From NCBI RefSeq assembly GCF_000423085.1, contig NZ_AUHH01000008.1, positions 1-64,000 on the forward strand: 64,000 nt of DNA, in the 5' to 3' direction. The notes beneath the pieces were generated by a model. The model ran no database searches and was not told the origin of the DNA. It saw only the letters and a program-made list of their open reading frames with translations. Of the stretch, positions 1 through 8,106 are shown piece by piece. Origin of the DNA: Granulicoccus phenolivorans DSM 17626 = NBRC 107789 = JCM 15570 (GTDB lineage: Bacteria > Actinomycetota > Actinomycetes > Propionibacteriales > Propionibacteriaceae). Made by a program: the position numbers and the translations under genes. The stretch's first letter is position 1, and every line of letters begins with the position of its first letter.

Positions 1-292
1 TGAGCACCTCGTTGGCCCGTCGAAGCTCCCGGTTCTCCTGCTCAAGCTCTCGCACCCGCTGCGCCTCCGCAGTGCTGATACCGGGCGTGACGCCGTCGTC
101 GATGTCGGCCTGCTTGACCCACATCCGCACGGACTCGACCCCGTATCCGAGCTGCGTCGCGACCCGCTGCACGGTCCCTTGCGTGAAGCCCAGCTCGGCG
201 CGCAGCGCCCTCACCATCCGCACCGCGGCGGCCTTCTCCTCGCTCGAGTAGCGACGCGTCGTCGGCTTCCCCGACGCCAGTTCCTTCGGCAT
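1..292 (-). CDS. IS3-family transposase OrfA (partial, cut by window edge)
   Basis: The complementary strand reads an open frame starting MPKELASGKPTTRRYSSEEK at 292 and running off the window after 97 residues. The start of the frame is a typical OrfA helix-turn-helix (GFTQGTVQRVATQLGYGVESVRMW), followed by a leucine-zipper-like heptad region ending QENRELRRANEVL. These are the marks of IS3-family OrfA, which binds the element ends and is joined to the OrfB integrase by programmed frameshifting. OrfB would lie left of the window. The gene is intact as far as it can be seen. Confidence 0.85.
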   Translation of the reverse strand, partial: MPKELASGKPTTRRYSSEEKAAAVRMVRALRAELGFTQGTVQRVATQLGYGVESVRMWVKQADIDDGVTPGISTAEAQRVRELEQENRELRRANEVL

Positions 293-316
293 AACTCCAT
301 CCTCGTTTCCAAGGTC

Positions 317-346
317 AGGAGCCTCCAACAATCTCAGGGCGCTTCA
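317..346 (-). repeat. Probable terminal inverted repeat of the left-edge IS3 element
   Basis: Read on the minus strand the stretch begins TGAAGCGCCCTGAGATTGTT at 346 and sits 25 bp upstream of the OrfA start. IS3 elements usually begin with TGA and keep this spacing to OrfA, so 346 is probably the element boundary. The matching end lies outside the window, so the repeat cannot be confirmed. Confidence 0.5.
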
Positions 347-1148
347 GCTACCTCTCCGACATCTCCATGTGCAAACTCATCCAGACCCTCCACGAAAACC
401 CCGAACCACACGATCCGAGCTCTACCTCACCGCCTGACCACCCACCAGGACACAGCCAAAGCCACCCCACAGGACTTGACCTCACGAGGCGAGCCGACGC
501 ACGCGGAGTTCTAGGAACCCATTCCCAGGAAGGACACCTGACTCGGCTTGGTCGACTTTCCATCCGAAAGAGCACGAACTCGAACACATGTCGTCCAAGA
601 CCGCCCGCAAATTACGGAACTGGGCCTCGGAGTCTGAATCTCGCACGGAGTCAGGCGTCGTCGACAGCGTCTTCAGTCCGCAGTTGCATCACCCGCCTCG
701 CTGCGGTCAAATGGGGTGGGTGAATCCGTTGCCGCGGCTCCACCCACCCCGGTGCCTACCTAGGTTCCAGCGTGATTGTGACTGACCCCTTAGTCCAAGC
801 GATTGTCAGTCGAAACCCTCGCCACTTCATCGGCACCACCTCCTCGATGCTGGTCGCCCCACACCGTCTCTCGGCGCTGGGGCCCAGCACCATCCACTAT
901 CGGGCACGCACGCCCCTTGCGCGACCCAATCACAACCCCGGTAACAGCGGATTGACAGCGAGGATTTCAGCGGAGCCTACAAAACGTAATCAGCGGAGTC
1001 GCCCCCACACCTGTGGCAGAATGACACTCGAGATATGAGCAGACTCTCTTTACAAGTACTACTAGGTACCTCGTGGACCCCTATGAATCCCATGGGACCT
1101 CTCCGGGATCCGCTCAAACCGTGAACGAGTTCCTTACTCAGGTAGGAG
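347..1148. other. Long intergenic stretch with no supported gene
   Basis: About 800 bp between the IS end and the next gene. Short open frames exist on both strands, but none has a plausible ribosome-binding site or a recognisable protein. The base composition is more mixed than in the housekeeping regions. I see no tRNA, CRISPR-like or convincing terminator structure. It is probably accessory or decayed DNA. Confidence 0.5.
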
Positions 1149-1154
1149 ATGACC

Positions 1155-1904
1155 ATGTCGCAGGCTTTACCCGCTGAGGCACTCAACAAGCTGCGCCGGT
1201 TTGTCGAACGTTCCAAACGCTCGTCGAGCGTCCGGTTTCCAGTCAGCTTCGTCCGATCCCAACTCGACTCCGCAACCCCACCGCTCGCCCGTCTCGTCAT
1301 ATCAGGCGGTGTCCGCCTCAACATGCATCTCTTGCTGGCATTGATGGCGACACGGGACCCGTTCGAAATCTCCGAGCCACCTCCAGCGAGCTACTTCGCC
1401 CAGGCCCTTGCCTTGCCGAACCCCGACACTGCCGGCGCCCGACGAGTGACGGATGCTCTGACCTGGCTGCATGATCACGAATACATCGTTCGCACACGGC
1501 GCCCCGGCAAGACTGCACACATCCGTCTCCTGCACCACGGATCTGCCAACACCGGCGCCGGCCGTTACGTGGCGGCCCCGCTGGCTCTCTGGAACCAGGG
1601 CTGGATCCTGACGCTCCCTGCTCGAGCCGTCGGCATCTACCTCGTACTCAAAGAGGCGACCGGTGGCAACGCGAACAAGGCGGCAACGCTACCCGGAACA
1701 CGAAAGGCTCAGTATGGCCTTTCACCTGACACTTGGACCCGAGCCACTCATGAGCTGGAGATGGCCGGGCTGCTGACCGTTAAGGAAGTCTTCGCAAAGG
1801 CCTCCCCCACGGACGAGTGGGAGCCAAAGCGACGGCGGCTCGAATACAGGCTCACAGATACCGTTCTGGATCTGGGCCCCAGCACCTTAAGCCGGGTCAG
1901 CTGA
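1155..1904 (+). CDS. Unrecognised protein, winged-helix-like DNA-binding character
   Basis: A protein of 249 residues with no family that I recognise. The ATG at 1155 is preferred over the one at 1149 because AGGAG at 1144-1148 is six bases upstream of it. Residues about 50-115 contain helices and the segment RRVTDALTWLHDHEYIVRTR followed by a basic strand, the pattern of a winged helix. A second such segment (DTWTRATHELEMAGLLTVKE) lies near residue 200. Two winged-helix-like modules are reminiscent of plasmid or phage replication or control proteins, but that is only an analogy. Its position between two IS remnants suggests acquired DNA. Confidence 0.55.
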   Translation: MSQALPAEALNKLRRFVERSKRSSSVRFPVSFVRSQLDSATPPLARLVISGGVRLNMHLLLALMATRDPFEISEPPPASYFAQALALPNPDTAGARRVTDALTWLHDHEYIVRTRRPGKTAHIRLLHHGSANTGAGRYVAAPLALWNQGWILTLPARAVGIYLVLKEATGGNANKAATLPGTRKAQYGLSPDTWTRATHELEMAGLLTVKEVFAKASPTDEWEPKRRRLEYRLTDTVLDLGPSTLSRVS

Positions 1905-2299
1905 GCACGCGACCAAGACGATTATCGGTCGAGTCTTGGCTCGCGGTCTTGCCGTGGCAGCTCTGGTGCCAGCTGGGCAGGGGTGGACTTCAGAGATGGC
2001 CTCGGCTCGGATCCCTTCTCCGCACGGTCACGTAGTGCTGCGGCTCGTGCCGCAGGGCATCAGTCGCGCTTGGCATCTTGGCCGCTCCTGTCGACGGCCC
2101 CGCCTGGGTCGGTGGCCGGTGTGTCGTTGGGGTCGGTTCGCGTAAGGGTCGCTGGTTGACGCCTTCAATGAGCATGGCCGGGGCCTAGTCGTCGTGGGTA
2201 GGTGGTTCGGTGTTGATGGTGGCGCCGAAGGCGAGCATGCGGCCCCTTTTGGCGGCTGGCGGCGACGTAGGGACAGGCGTTGTCCGGTGAGTAGCTCCC
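1905..2299. other. Intergenic stretch, nothing supported
   Basis: About 395 bp between the winged-helix-like gene and the IS3 remnant. Open frames here are short, lack ribosome-binding sites and resemble nothing I know. No strong hairpin or tRNA is visible. Confidence 0.45.
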
Positions 2300-2775
2300 T
2301 GAAGCGCCCTGAGCGCCCCAGGTTTGATGCCGTTCCTTTCTGAGTCACAACCAGGAAGGATGGGCTTGTGTCCACGAAGATTGATCCGGAGCTGAAGGCG
2401 CGGGCTGTGCGCTTGGTGTCCGACTACCTCGGGGCGTAGTCGTTGACCGCGGCCTCGGCCGCGGTTGCCAAACAGGTGGGTGTCAGGGGCGAGTCCGTGC
2501 GTTGCTGGGTGATCCAGTCCCAGGTCGACGAGGGATCCCGTCCCGGGGGGCACCACCGACGAGTCCGCCGAGATCAAGCGGCTCAAGGCCAAGAACAAGC
2601 GGATGCGTGAGGCCAACGAAATCTTGAAGGCGGCCTCGATCTTCTTCGCGGGGGAGCCCGACCCCGCAACCACTGATCGTGGGTTTCGTCGACCACATGA
2701 GGGCGAAGGGGCATGCCGCCGAGTCGGTCATGGCCGTGCTGCGTGAGCAGGGCGTCCCAGATCGCGGCACACACC
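2300..2775 (+). pseudogene. Decayed IS3-family element (OrfA and start of OrfB)
   Basis: From about 2368 a frame reads STKIDPELKARAVRLVSDYL, then an in-frame stop, then SLTAASAAVAKQVGVRGESV and CWVIQSQVDEGSR. After a frame change it continues GTTDESAEIKRLKAKNKRMR and EANEILKAASIFFAGE, which is the end of a classic IS3 OrfA. OrfB begins in another frame with IVGFVDHMRAKGHAAESVMA and stops matching near 2775. The internal stop, the frame changes and the missing body of OrfB make it non-functional. The left end near 2300-2313 shares 14 bases with the IS end at 346, though the true terminus could instead be TGAGCGCCCC at 2310. Confidence 0.75.
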
Positions 2776-2793
2776 CACAGTCACGCCTACTAT

Positions 2794-2819
2794 GTTTGTT
2801 TAGTCGTCGTTAAACAAAC
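2794..2819. promoter_or_regulatory. Inverted repeat, possible operator
   Basis: GTTTGTTTA (2794-2802) and TAAACAAAC (2811-2819) form a perfect 9-bp inverted repeat around an 8-bp spacer. It is AT-rich in a GC-rich region, as TetR- or GntR-type operators often are. It lies just right of the IS remnant and left of the AraC remnant, so it may be what remains of an original promoter region. No cognate regulator can be named. Confidence 0.35.
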
Positions 2820-2978
2820 GGCTAGACAATCTCGCCACCCGGTGGCCCGGGTTCGCCAGGAACAGCGTTCGGAGGTGGTGCGATCCGTGTCGTCACGAGG
2901 CTTCCACGACGCTTCGGTCCGGGTCCGGCCGGAGCGGGGTCGAGCAGCCCGGGCGCCAACTATCTGTCTCGGATCGGC

Positions 2979-3757
2979 TTGGACGATGTGCGACTGGTCG
3001 ACCTCGCCACCACTCGGTGTTCGGTCAAACGTCGTCCCGCCCTGCGTGCCTGCGACGTTGAGCCGCTGGCCCTGGTCATCGTGCAGCGCGGCCTGGAGAC
3101 GGTTACCGGCCCACGAGGCGAGCAGGTGAGCCTGAGAGCCGGGGACGCTGTGCTCTGGGATACCGGCCAATCAGCGGATTTCGCGGTGCCCGGTTCGTTG
3201 GCCAAGCAGAACATCCTGCTGCCGCGACGGGCTCTGGATTCGCTCAGCGTCGATCCGGCGAAGGCCAACCAATGGGTCGCCCGAGGCCCCTGGTGCACGC
3301 GCTCAGTGTGCTCACCACCCTGCTGGCCGAGCAGGCCGCGACGCTCCCGGCCCCGCAGGCGGTATCCGCCCGCAATGCGGTGGTGGAATTGGTTGCGGCG
3401 GTCGTCCGCGGGGAGCACGCGCCGCTGCGCAGCACCGATCTGCGTGCCACGATCGACCGGTGGGTCGAGGCGAATCTGCACGCTTCGGTGACCGCCGGGG
3501 AGGCTGCGGCGGCGCACGCGATTTCGGAGCGGACGCTGGCCCGGCTCTACCAACGCGACGGCGAGGGCTACGCCCGACACGTGCGCCGGCTTCGGCTGGC
3601 GCGCGCCCGCCGGGAATTGTTGGACGGCACCGAGTTGATCTCGGTGATCGCACACCGGTGGGGCTTTGCCGACGCCAGCCACTTCACCCGTCGCTTCGTC
3701 GAGGAGTACGGCGTAACCCCGAGCGAAGCCCGCGACCAGAACCGCGAGAGTCCCTGA
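2979..3757 (+). pseudogene. AraC-family regulator, frameshifted
   Basis: The first part, read from a TTG at 2979, resembles the AraC-binding-like sensor domain (RRPALRACDVEPLALVIVQR, then VSLRAGDAVLWDTGQSADFA). The second part, in another frame from about 3272, carries both helix-turn-helix motifs of the AraC DNA-binding domain (AAAAHAISERTLARLYQRDG and ISVIAHRWGFADASHFTRRF). The switch lies between roughly 3240 and 3300, so no single frame encodes both domains. A residue stretch compatible with more N-terminus continues upstream of 2979. Either the gene is inactive or the assembly has a one-base error. Confidence 0.7.
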
Positions 3758-3782
3758 GCGTCGCGGGCGGGCACCGATCCCG

Positions 3783-4562
3783 CTAACGTCCCCGGAAGAC
3801 CGGCGGACGCTTGTTCCGGTACGCCTCGGCGCCCTCGCCGAAGTCCTCGGTGCCGAACAACGCGACCTGTTCCTCGAGTTCGAGGTCCAGCATCTCCAGC
3901 GGCGTGGCCCCGGCGTGCGACCACAGCCGCTTCATCGCCGCCACCGCCAACGGCGGCAGCTGCGCGATGCGTTCGGCGTCCGCGCAGGCGGCCTCCAGCG
4001 TGGTCCCCGGTTCGACCAGGCGATCGACCAGGCCGAGTTGGTGGGCGTCGGGCGCCGGCAGCACCTCGGGCAGCAGCATCAGTTGCCGCGCCCGGGCGAC
4101 GCCGACCCGGTGCGCCAGCGTGGCGAAGATGCCCATATCGCCCGCCAGCCCCACCGCGGCGAAGGCGGTGCCGAAGCGGGCGTCCGCGGCGGCGACGACC
4201 CGGTCACCGGCCAGTGCCAGCGACAGCCCCGCGCCGAAGGCTGCCCCTTCGACCGCGGCGATGACCGGCTTGGTCCCGGTCCAGATGATCCGGGGAATCC
4301 GCTGGGCCGCCTCCGTCCGCGGTCGCGACTCGGACTCCGACATCCGGGTCATCGTGGAGATGTCCCCACCCGAACAGAATGTGCCGCCCGCGCCGGTCAG
4401 CACGATCCCGCGGACCGCATCCTCGGCCATCGCCGCCGCCAGCACCTCAGCCAGGGCGAGCCGCAACGGCAGGTCGATGGCGTTGCGCACCCGGGGCCGG
4501 TTCAGCGTGACGACGCGGATGCCGTTGCGGTCCTCGTACAGGACGACCTCGTCGGCCATCAT
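3783..4562 (-). CDS. Enoyl-CoA hydratase/isomerase family protein
   Basis: A crotonase-fold protein of 259 residues, the usual length. The CoA-binding and oxyanion-hole segments are clear (GAGGTFCSGGDIS and EGAAFGAGLSLALAGD). At the usual second catalytic position the motif is GLAGDMGIF, with Asp where classical hydratases have Glu, a pattern seen in isomerase-type members. It may therefore shift double bonds or act on an unusual enoyl-CoA. The ATG at 4562 overlaps the preceding stop as ATGA, and AAGGGGG just upstream serves as the binding site. Last gene of the leftward catabolic operon that starts at 13115. Confidence 0.85.
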   Translation of the reverse strand: MMADEVVLYEDRNGIRVVTLNRPRVRNAIDLPLRLALAEVLAAAMAEDAVRGIVLTGAGGTFCSGGDISTMTRMSESESRPRTEAAQRIPRIIWTGTKPVIAAVEGAAFGAGLSLALAGDRVVAAADARFGTAFAAVGLAGDMGIFATLAHRVGVARARQLMLLPEVLPAPDAHQLGLVDRLVEPGTTLEAACADAERIAQLPPLAVAAMKRLWSHAGATPLEMLDLELEEQVALFGTEDFGEGAEAYRNKRPPVFRGR

Positions 4563-5356
4563 GCCCCCTTGAACGACGGCGCCCGCTTGGCGACCACGGC
4601 CTGCAGACCCTCCAGGGAGTCGGCCGTGCCGGACAGTTCGGCCACGGTCCGGGCCTCCTCCGACAGCCGGGCCGCCACACTCGAGCCGAGGCCCTCCCAC
4701 AGCAGCCGCTTGATCCCGGCGATGGCCAGCGGCGGCGCAGCGGCGATCTCGGCGGCCAGCGCATCGACGGTCGGCACCAGGTCGTCCTCGGCCACCACGC
4801 GGGTGAGCAGGCCGTGGTCGAGCGCCTCGGCGGCGGTGAGCACCCGGTTGGTGAGCAGCATCTCCTGGGCCAGCCGCAGTCCGACCAGTTGGGCCAGGGT
4901 GACCGAGACGCCGGCGTCGGGAGCCATCCCGACCCGCGACACCCCGGACACGTAGCGGGAGCCCTCGGTGCCCACCACGATGTCACCGGAGCAGACCAGC
5001 CCCAGGCCGCCACCCCCGGCAGCGAACCCGTGCACGGCCACGATCACCGGCGCGGCGAGCCGGTGCAGCCCGGTCACCACCAGTTGCAGCCACGAGGTCG
5101 CCTCGCGCAGGTAATGCGGCAGGTTCTCCCCCTGGGCCAGGAAGTCCTTCACGTTGCCGCCACCGGAGAAGTTCTTTCCCTCGCCGCGCAGAATCACCGC
5201 GCGGACATCCGGATGCCGGTGGCAGGCCATGATCGCCTCGTGCAGGTCGCGCAGGAACGGCACGTCCAGGCCGTTGGAGGTGTCGGGCCGATTCATCACC
5301 AGCCGCGCCACTCCCGCGGAGATGTCGAGCAGGACGTTCGGGGCCGGGGTGCTCAT
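4559..5356 (-). CDS. Enoyl-CoA hydratase/isomerase family protein
   Basis: 265 residues, crotonase fold. Seen are the CoA pocket (RGEGKNFSGGGNVKDF), the oxyanion loop (HGFAAGGGGLGLVCSGD) and the motif GMAPDAGVSVTLAQLVG. The Asp in that last motif resembles PaaG-type isomerases more than classical hydratases. It overlaps both neighbours by ATGA, which implies translational coupling in the operon. The substrate is not evident; three crotonases side by side suggest successive double-bond or ring-modification steps. Confidence 0.85.
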   Translation of the reverse strand: MSTPAPNVLLDISAGVARLVMNRPDTSNGLDVPFLRDLHEAIMACHRHPDVRAVILRGEGKNFSGGGNVKDFLAQGENLPHYLREATSWLQLVVTGLHRLAAPVIVAVHGFAAGGGGLGLVCSGDIVVGTEGSRYVSGVSRVGMAPDAGVSVTLAQLVGLRLAQEMLLTNRVLTAAEALDHGLLTRVVAEDDLVPTVDALAAEIAAAPPLAIAGIKRLLWEGLGSSVAARLSEEARTVAELSGTADSLEGLQAVVAKRAPSFKGA

Positions 5357-6141
5357 GGGTTCCTCTTTCGGTTGACGAACTCGTCCATGCCGTCGGTGGC
5401 TCCGCCGGACAGGTGCTGCAGGACCGCCTCGCGCTCGGCGGCCAGGCCGTCGGCCAGCGGCCGTTCGGTGGCGCTGCGCAGCAGTCGTTTGGTCGTTGCC
5501 AGGGCGACCGGATCCTTCTGGGCGAGCGCGGCAGCCAGGGCGGCGACATCGTCCTCGAAGGTCTCGGCGGGAAAGGCCCGGTACGCCAGGCCCCAGGCGA
5601 CTGCCTCGGCGGCCGTCAGCCGGTCCCCGGTCAGGATGTGGGCGTACGCCCGCTGCGGACCCACAACCCGCGGCAGCCGTTGGGTCGAACCCCCGCCGGG
5701 CACCATCGCGTGGTTGCTGTGGGTGTCGGCGAGTTTGACGCCCTCGTGCACCACCACGATGTCGGCCACCTGGAGCAGTTCGAAGCCGCCGGCCATGGCG
5801 TACCCCTCGACGGCGCACACCACCGGCTTGGGCAGCTCGCCGATCAGGTCACAGGCTCGCCGGAAGTTGTCGAACATCGGCTCCATCGCGGTCCGCCCCC
5901 GGCGCTGCAGTTCCTGGAGCTGCTTGAAGTCGCCACCGACGGAGAAGTTGCCGCCGCGGCCCCGCAGCACCACCACCCGAACGCCCGGGTCGGCGGCCCC
6001 GGTCAGGGCAGCGATCAGCGCCTCCCCCTGCCCGATGGTGAAGGCGTTCATGGCGTCCGGTCGGTTCAGCCAGACGGTGAGAATCCCGTCGGCCAGGGTC
6101 GACTCGACCGAACCGTCGCCATGACTGGTCACGGTGCTCAC
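5353..6141 (-). CDS. Enoyl-CoA hydratase/isomerase family protein
   Basis: 262 residues, third crotonase of the run. Motifs are RGRGGNFSVGGDFKQL, EGYAMAGGFELLQVAD and NHAMVPGGGSTQRLPRVVG; the last is close to the classical hydratase motif, but the first catalytic Glu position appears to be Asn. The chosen start is the GTG at 6141, which overlaps the stop of the upstream SDR gene, in keeping with the coupled pattern of the whole operon. It could be a hydratase with altered chemistry or a racemase/isomerase-like crotonase. Confidence 0.82.
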   Translation of the reverse strand: MSTVTSHGDGSVESTLADGILTVWLNRPDAMNAFTIGQGEALIAALTGAADPGVRVVVLRGRGGNFSVGGDFKQLQELQRRGRTAMEPMFDNFRRACDLIGELPKPVVCAVEGYAMAGGFELLQVADIVVVHEGVKLADTHSNHAMVPGGGSTQRLPRVVGPQRAYAHILTGDRLTAAEAVAWGLAYRAFPAETFEDDVAALAAALAQKDPVALATTKRLLRSATERPLADGLAAEREAVLQHLSGGATDGMDEFVNRKRNP

Positions 6142-6887
6142 ATGTACCGCCCCCCGCCGACCTCGAGGACCGCACCGGTCATGTAGCTGGACAGCCCGGA
6201 CGCCAGGAAGAGCGCCACATTGGCCACTTCCGCCGGCTCCCCCGCGCGCTGCATCGGGATGTCGGCCTCGCGGGCGGCGAACACCTCCGGTTTCATCGCG
6301 TCGGTCATCGGCGTCCGGATCAGGCCCGGTTGAATGGCGTTGACCCGCACGCCCTTGTGGGCGAGTTCCTTGGCGGCCGCCTTGGTCAACCCGACAATGC
6401 CCGCCTTGGCCGCGGAGTAGTTGGTCTGGCCCTTGTTGCCCGACTTGCCCGACAGCGAGGACAGGTTGATGATCGACCCCGACCCCTGCTCCCGCATCAG
6501 GTCGGCGGCGGCGCGTACGCCCAGCCAGGTGCCACTCAGGTGGACGGTGGTCACCAGTTCGAAGTCGGCCAGGGTGAGGTTGCGCAGCGACGCGTCCCGG
6601 GTGATGCCGGCATTGTTGACCCAGGTGTCCAGCCGCCCCCAGCGCTCGCTGACCAGGGCCGCCACCGCCGCCACATCGGATTCTTTGGTGACATCGCAGG
6701 CCATCCCGACGATCTCCCCGCCGCCGTCGTCGGCCAGCCGGGCGGCGGCCGCGATCGCCGCGTCCCCGTTGATGTCCACCAGTACGACGTGCGCGCCCTG
6801 CTCCGCCAGCACCCGGGCGATCTCGTAGCCGATCCCCTGGGCCGCTCCGGTGACCACGGCCACGTGCCCCTTCTCCAGTAGTTCCAT
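6138..6887 (-). CDS. Short-chain dehydrogenase/reductase (FabG-like)
   Basis: 249 residues, classical SDR. The N-terminal cofactor motif TGAAQGIG, the NNAG motif, a catalytic serine region (INLSSLSGKSG) and the YxxxK pair in NYSAAKAG are all present, so it should be an active NAD(P)-dependent oxidoreductase. In a beta-oxidation-type operon its likely role is oxidising a 3-hydroxyacyl-CoA. It lies 8 bp downstream of the thiolase gene and overlaps the next crotonase. Confidence 0.88.
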   Translation of the reverse strand: MELLEKGHVAVVTGAAQGIGYEIARVLAEQGAHVVLVDINGDAAIAAAARLADDGGGEIVGMACDVTKESDVAAVAALVSERWGRLDTWVNNAGITRDASLRNLTLADFELVTTVHLSGTWLGVRAAADLMREQGSGSIINLSSLSGKSGNKGQTNYSAAKAGIVGLTKAAAKELAHKGVRVNAIQPGLIRTPMTDAMKPEVFAAREADIPMQRAGEPAEVANVALFLASGLSSYMTGAVLEVGGGRYM

Positions 6888-6895
6888 GTCGCTCC

Positions 6896-8101
6896 TCAGC
6901 TCGTGGTGAAACTGGCGGCCAGCCCCTGGCCGCCGCCGATGCACATCGTGACCAGGCCCCGGTGGGCATGGCGGCGCTGCAGTTCGTACAGCAGCGTGGT
7001 GACCATCCGGGCCCCGGTCGCGCCGACCGGATGTCCCAGCGAGATCCCGGAACCGTTCACGTTGAGCCGGTCCCAGTCGGCCCAGTCCAGTTCGGCCAGG
7101 ACGCCGAGCACCTGGGCGGCGAAGGCCTCGTTGAGCTCCACCAGGTCGTAGTCGGCCATCGTGCGCCCGGTCCGCTTCCCCAGCCGGGCGATCGCCGGGA
7201 CCGGCCCCAGGCCCATCAGTGCCGGGTCGGTGCCCGCGGCGGCCCAGCCCTCGAGGAAGCCGAGCGGCTCCAGCCCCAGCTCGGCCAGCCGGTCCTCGGC
7301 GACCACCAGCATCGCCGACGCCGCGTCGTTCTGCTGGCTGGCATTCCCGGCGGTGACCACCCCGTCCTGGACCGGACGCAGTTTCGCCAGACTCGCCACG
7401 GTGCTGTCGGGCCGGATCCCCTCGTCGGTCTCCACCAGTACGGTCGACCGGCCCCGGGCGTCCGGGGCCTCGATCGCGACCACCTCGTCGGCGAAGCGTC
7501 CCTCGGCCCAGGCCGCGGCGGCGCGCTGGTGACTGCGGGCGGCCAACTCGTCGCACGCTTCCCGGGTGATCCGGTGCTTCTTCGCGACGTTCTCGGCGGT
7601 TTCGATCATGCCGCTGATCACCCCGAAGCGCTCCACCGGCTGGGACCGTTCCCGGCCGCGATCCAGCCGGTCGTACATCGTCACCGCGCCGGAGCGGGTG
7701 CCCCAGCGGGCCCCGGTGGTGTAGTGCTCGATGTTGCTCATCGATTCGACGCCGCCGGCGACGACCACATCGGCCGCGCCGGTCTGGATCATCATCGACG
7801 CGGTGGCGATCGCCTGCAGTCCGGTGCCGCAGCGCCGGTCCAGCTGCATCCCGGGCACCGAGATCGGCAGTCCGGCGGCCAGTCCGGCCCAGCGCCCGAT
7901 GCAGGGTGCCTCGGAGTTGGCGTACGACTGGCCGAAGATCACGTCCTCGATCACCTCGGGATCGACCCCGGATCGGGCGACGGTCTCCTTGATCACCACG
8001 GTGGCCAGGTCGGCGGCGGTCAGGGTCCGCAGCGCGCCGCCGAACTTGCCGACAGGGGTACGCACCGGGGCGACCAGGGCTGCTCTGCGCAATTCGGTCA
8101 T
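6896..8101 (-). CDS. Acetyl-CoA acyltransferase (thiolase)
   Basis: 401 residues, the full thiolase length. The acyl-accepting cysteine is Cys91 in DRRCGTGLQAI, the histidine is His357 in GHPVGATGAR, and the second cysteine is Cys387 in CIGGGQG, so the catalytic set is complete. It would cleave a 3-ketoacyl-CoA with CoA, releasing acetyl- or propionyl-CoA. It sits between the acyl-CoA dehydrogenase and the SDR, supporting a degradative rather than biosynthetic role. Confidence 0.92.
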   Translation of the reverse strand: MTELRRAALVAPVRTPVGKFGGALRTLTAADLATVVIKETVARSGVDPEVIEDVIFGQSYANSEAPCIGRWAGLAAGLPISVPGMQLDRRCGTGLQAIATASMMIQTGAADVVVAGGVESMSNIEHYTTGARWGTRSGAVTMYDRLDRGRERSQPVERFGVISGMIETAENVAKKHRITREACDELAARSHQRAAAAWAEGRFADEVVAIEAPDARGRSTVLVETDEGIRPDSTVASLAKLRPVQDGVVTAGNASQQNDAASAMLVVAEDRLAELGLEPLGFLEGWAAAGTDPALMGLGPVPAIARLGKRTGRTMADYDLVELNEAFAAQVLGVLAELDWADWDRLNVNGSGISLGHPVGATGARMVTTLLYELQRRHAHRGLVTMCIGGGQGLAASFTTS

Positions 8102-8106
8102 GGCGA

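Noticed and set aside
1-3757. Prophage or integrated plasmid at the left end
   Set aside because: Only IS remnants, a possible replication-like winged helix and a broken regulator are seen; no integrase, attachment repeats or structural genes support it.
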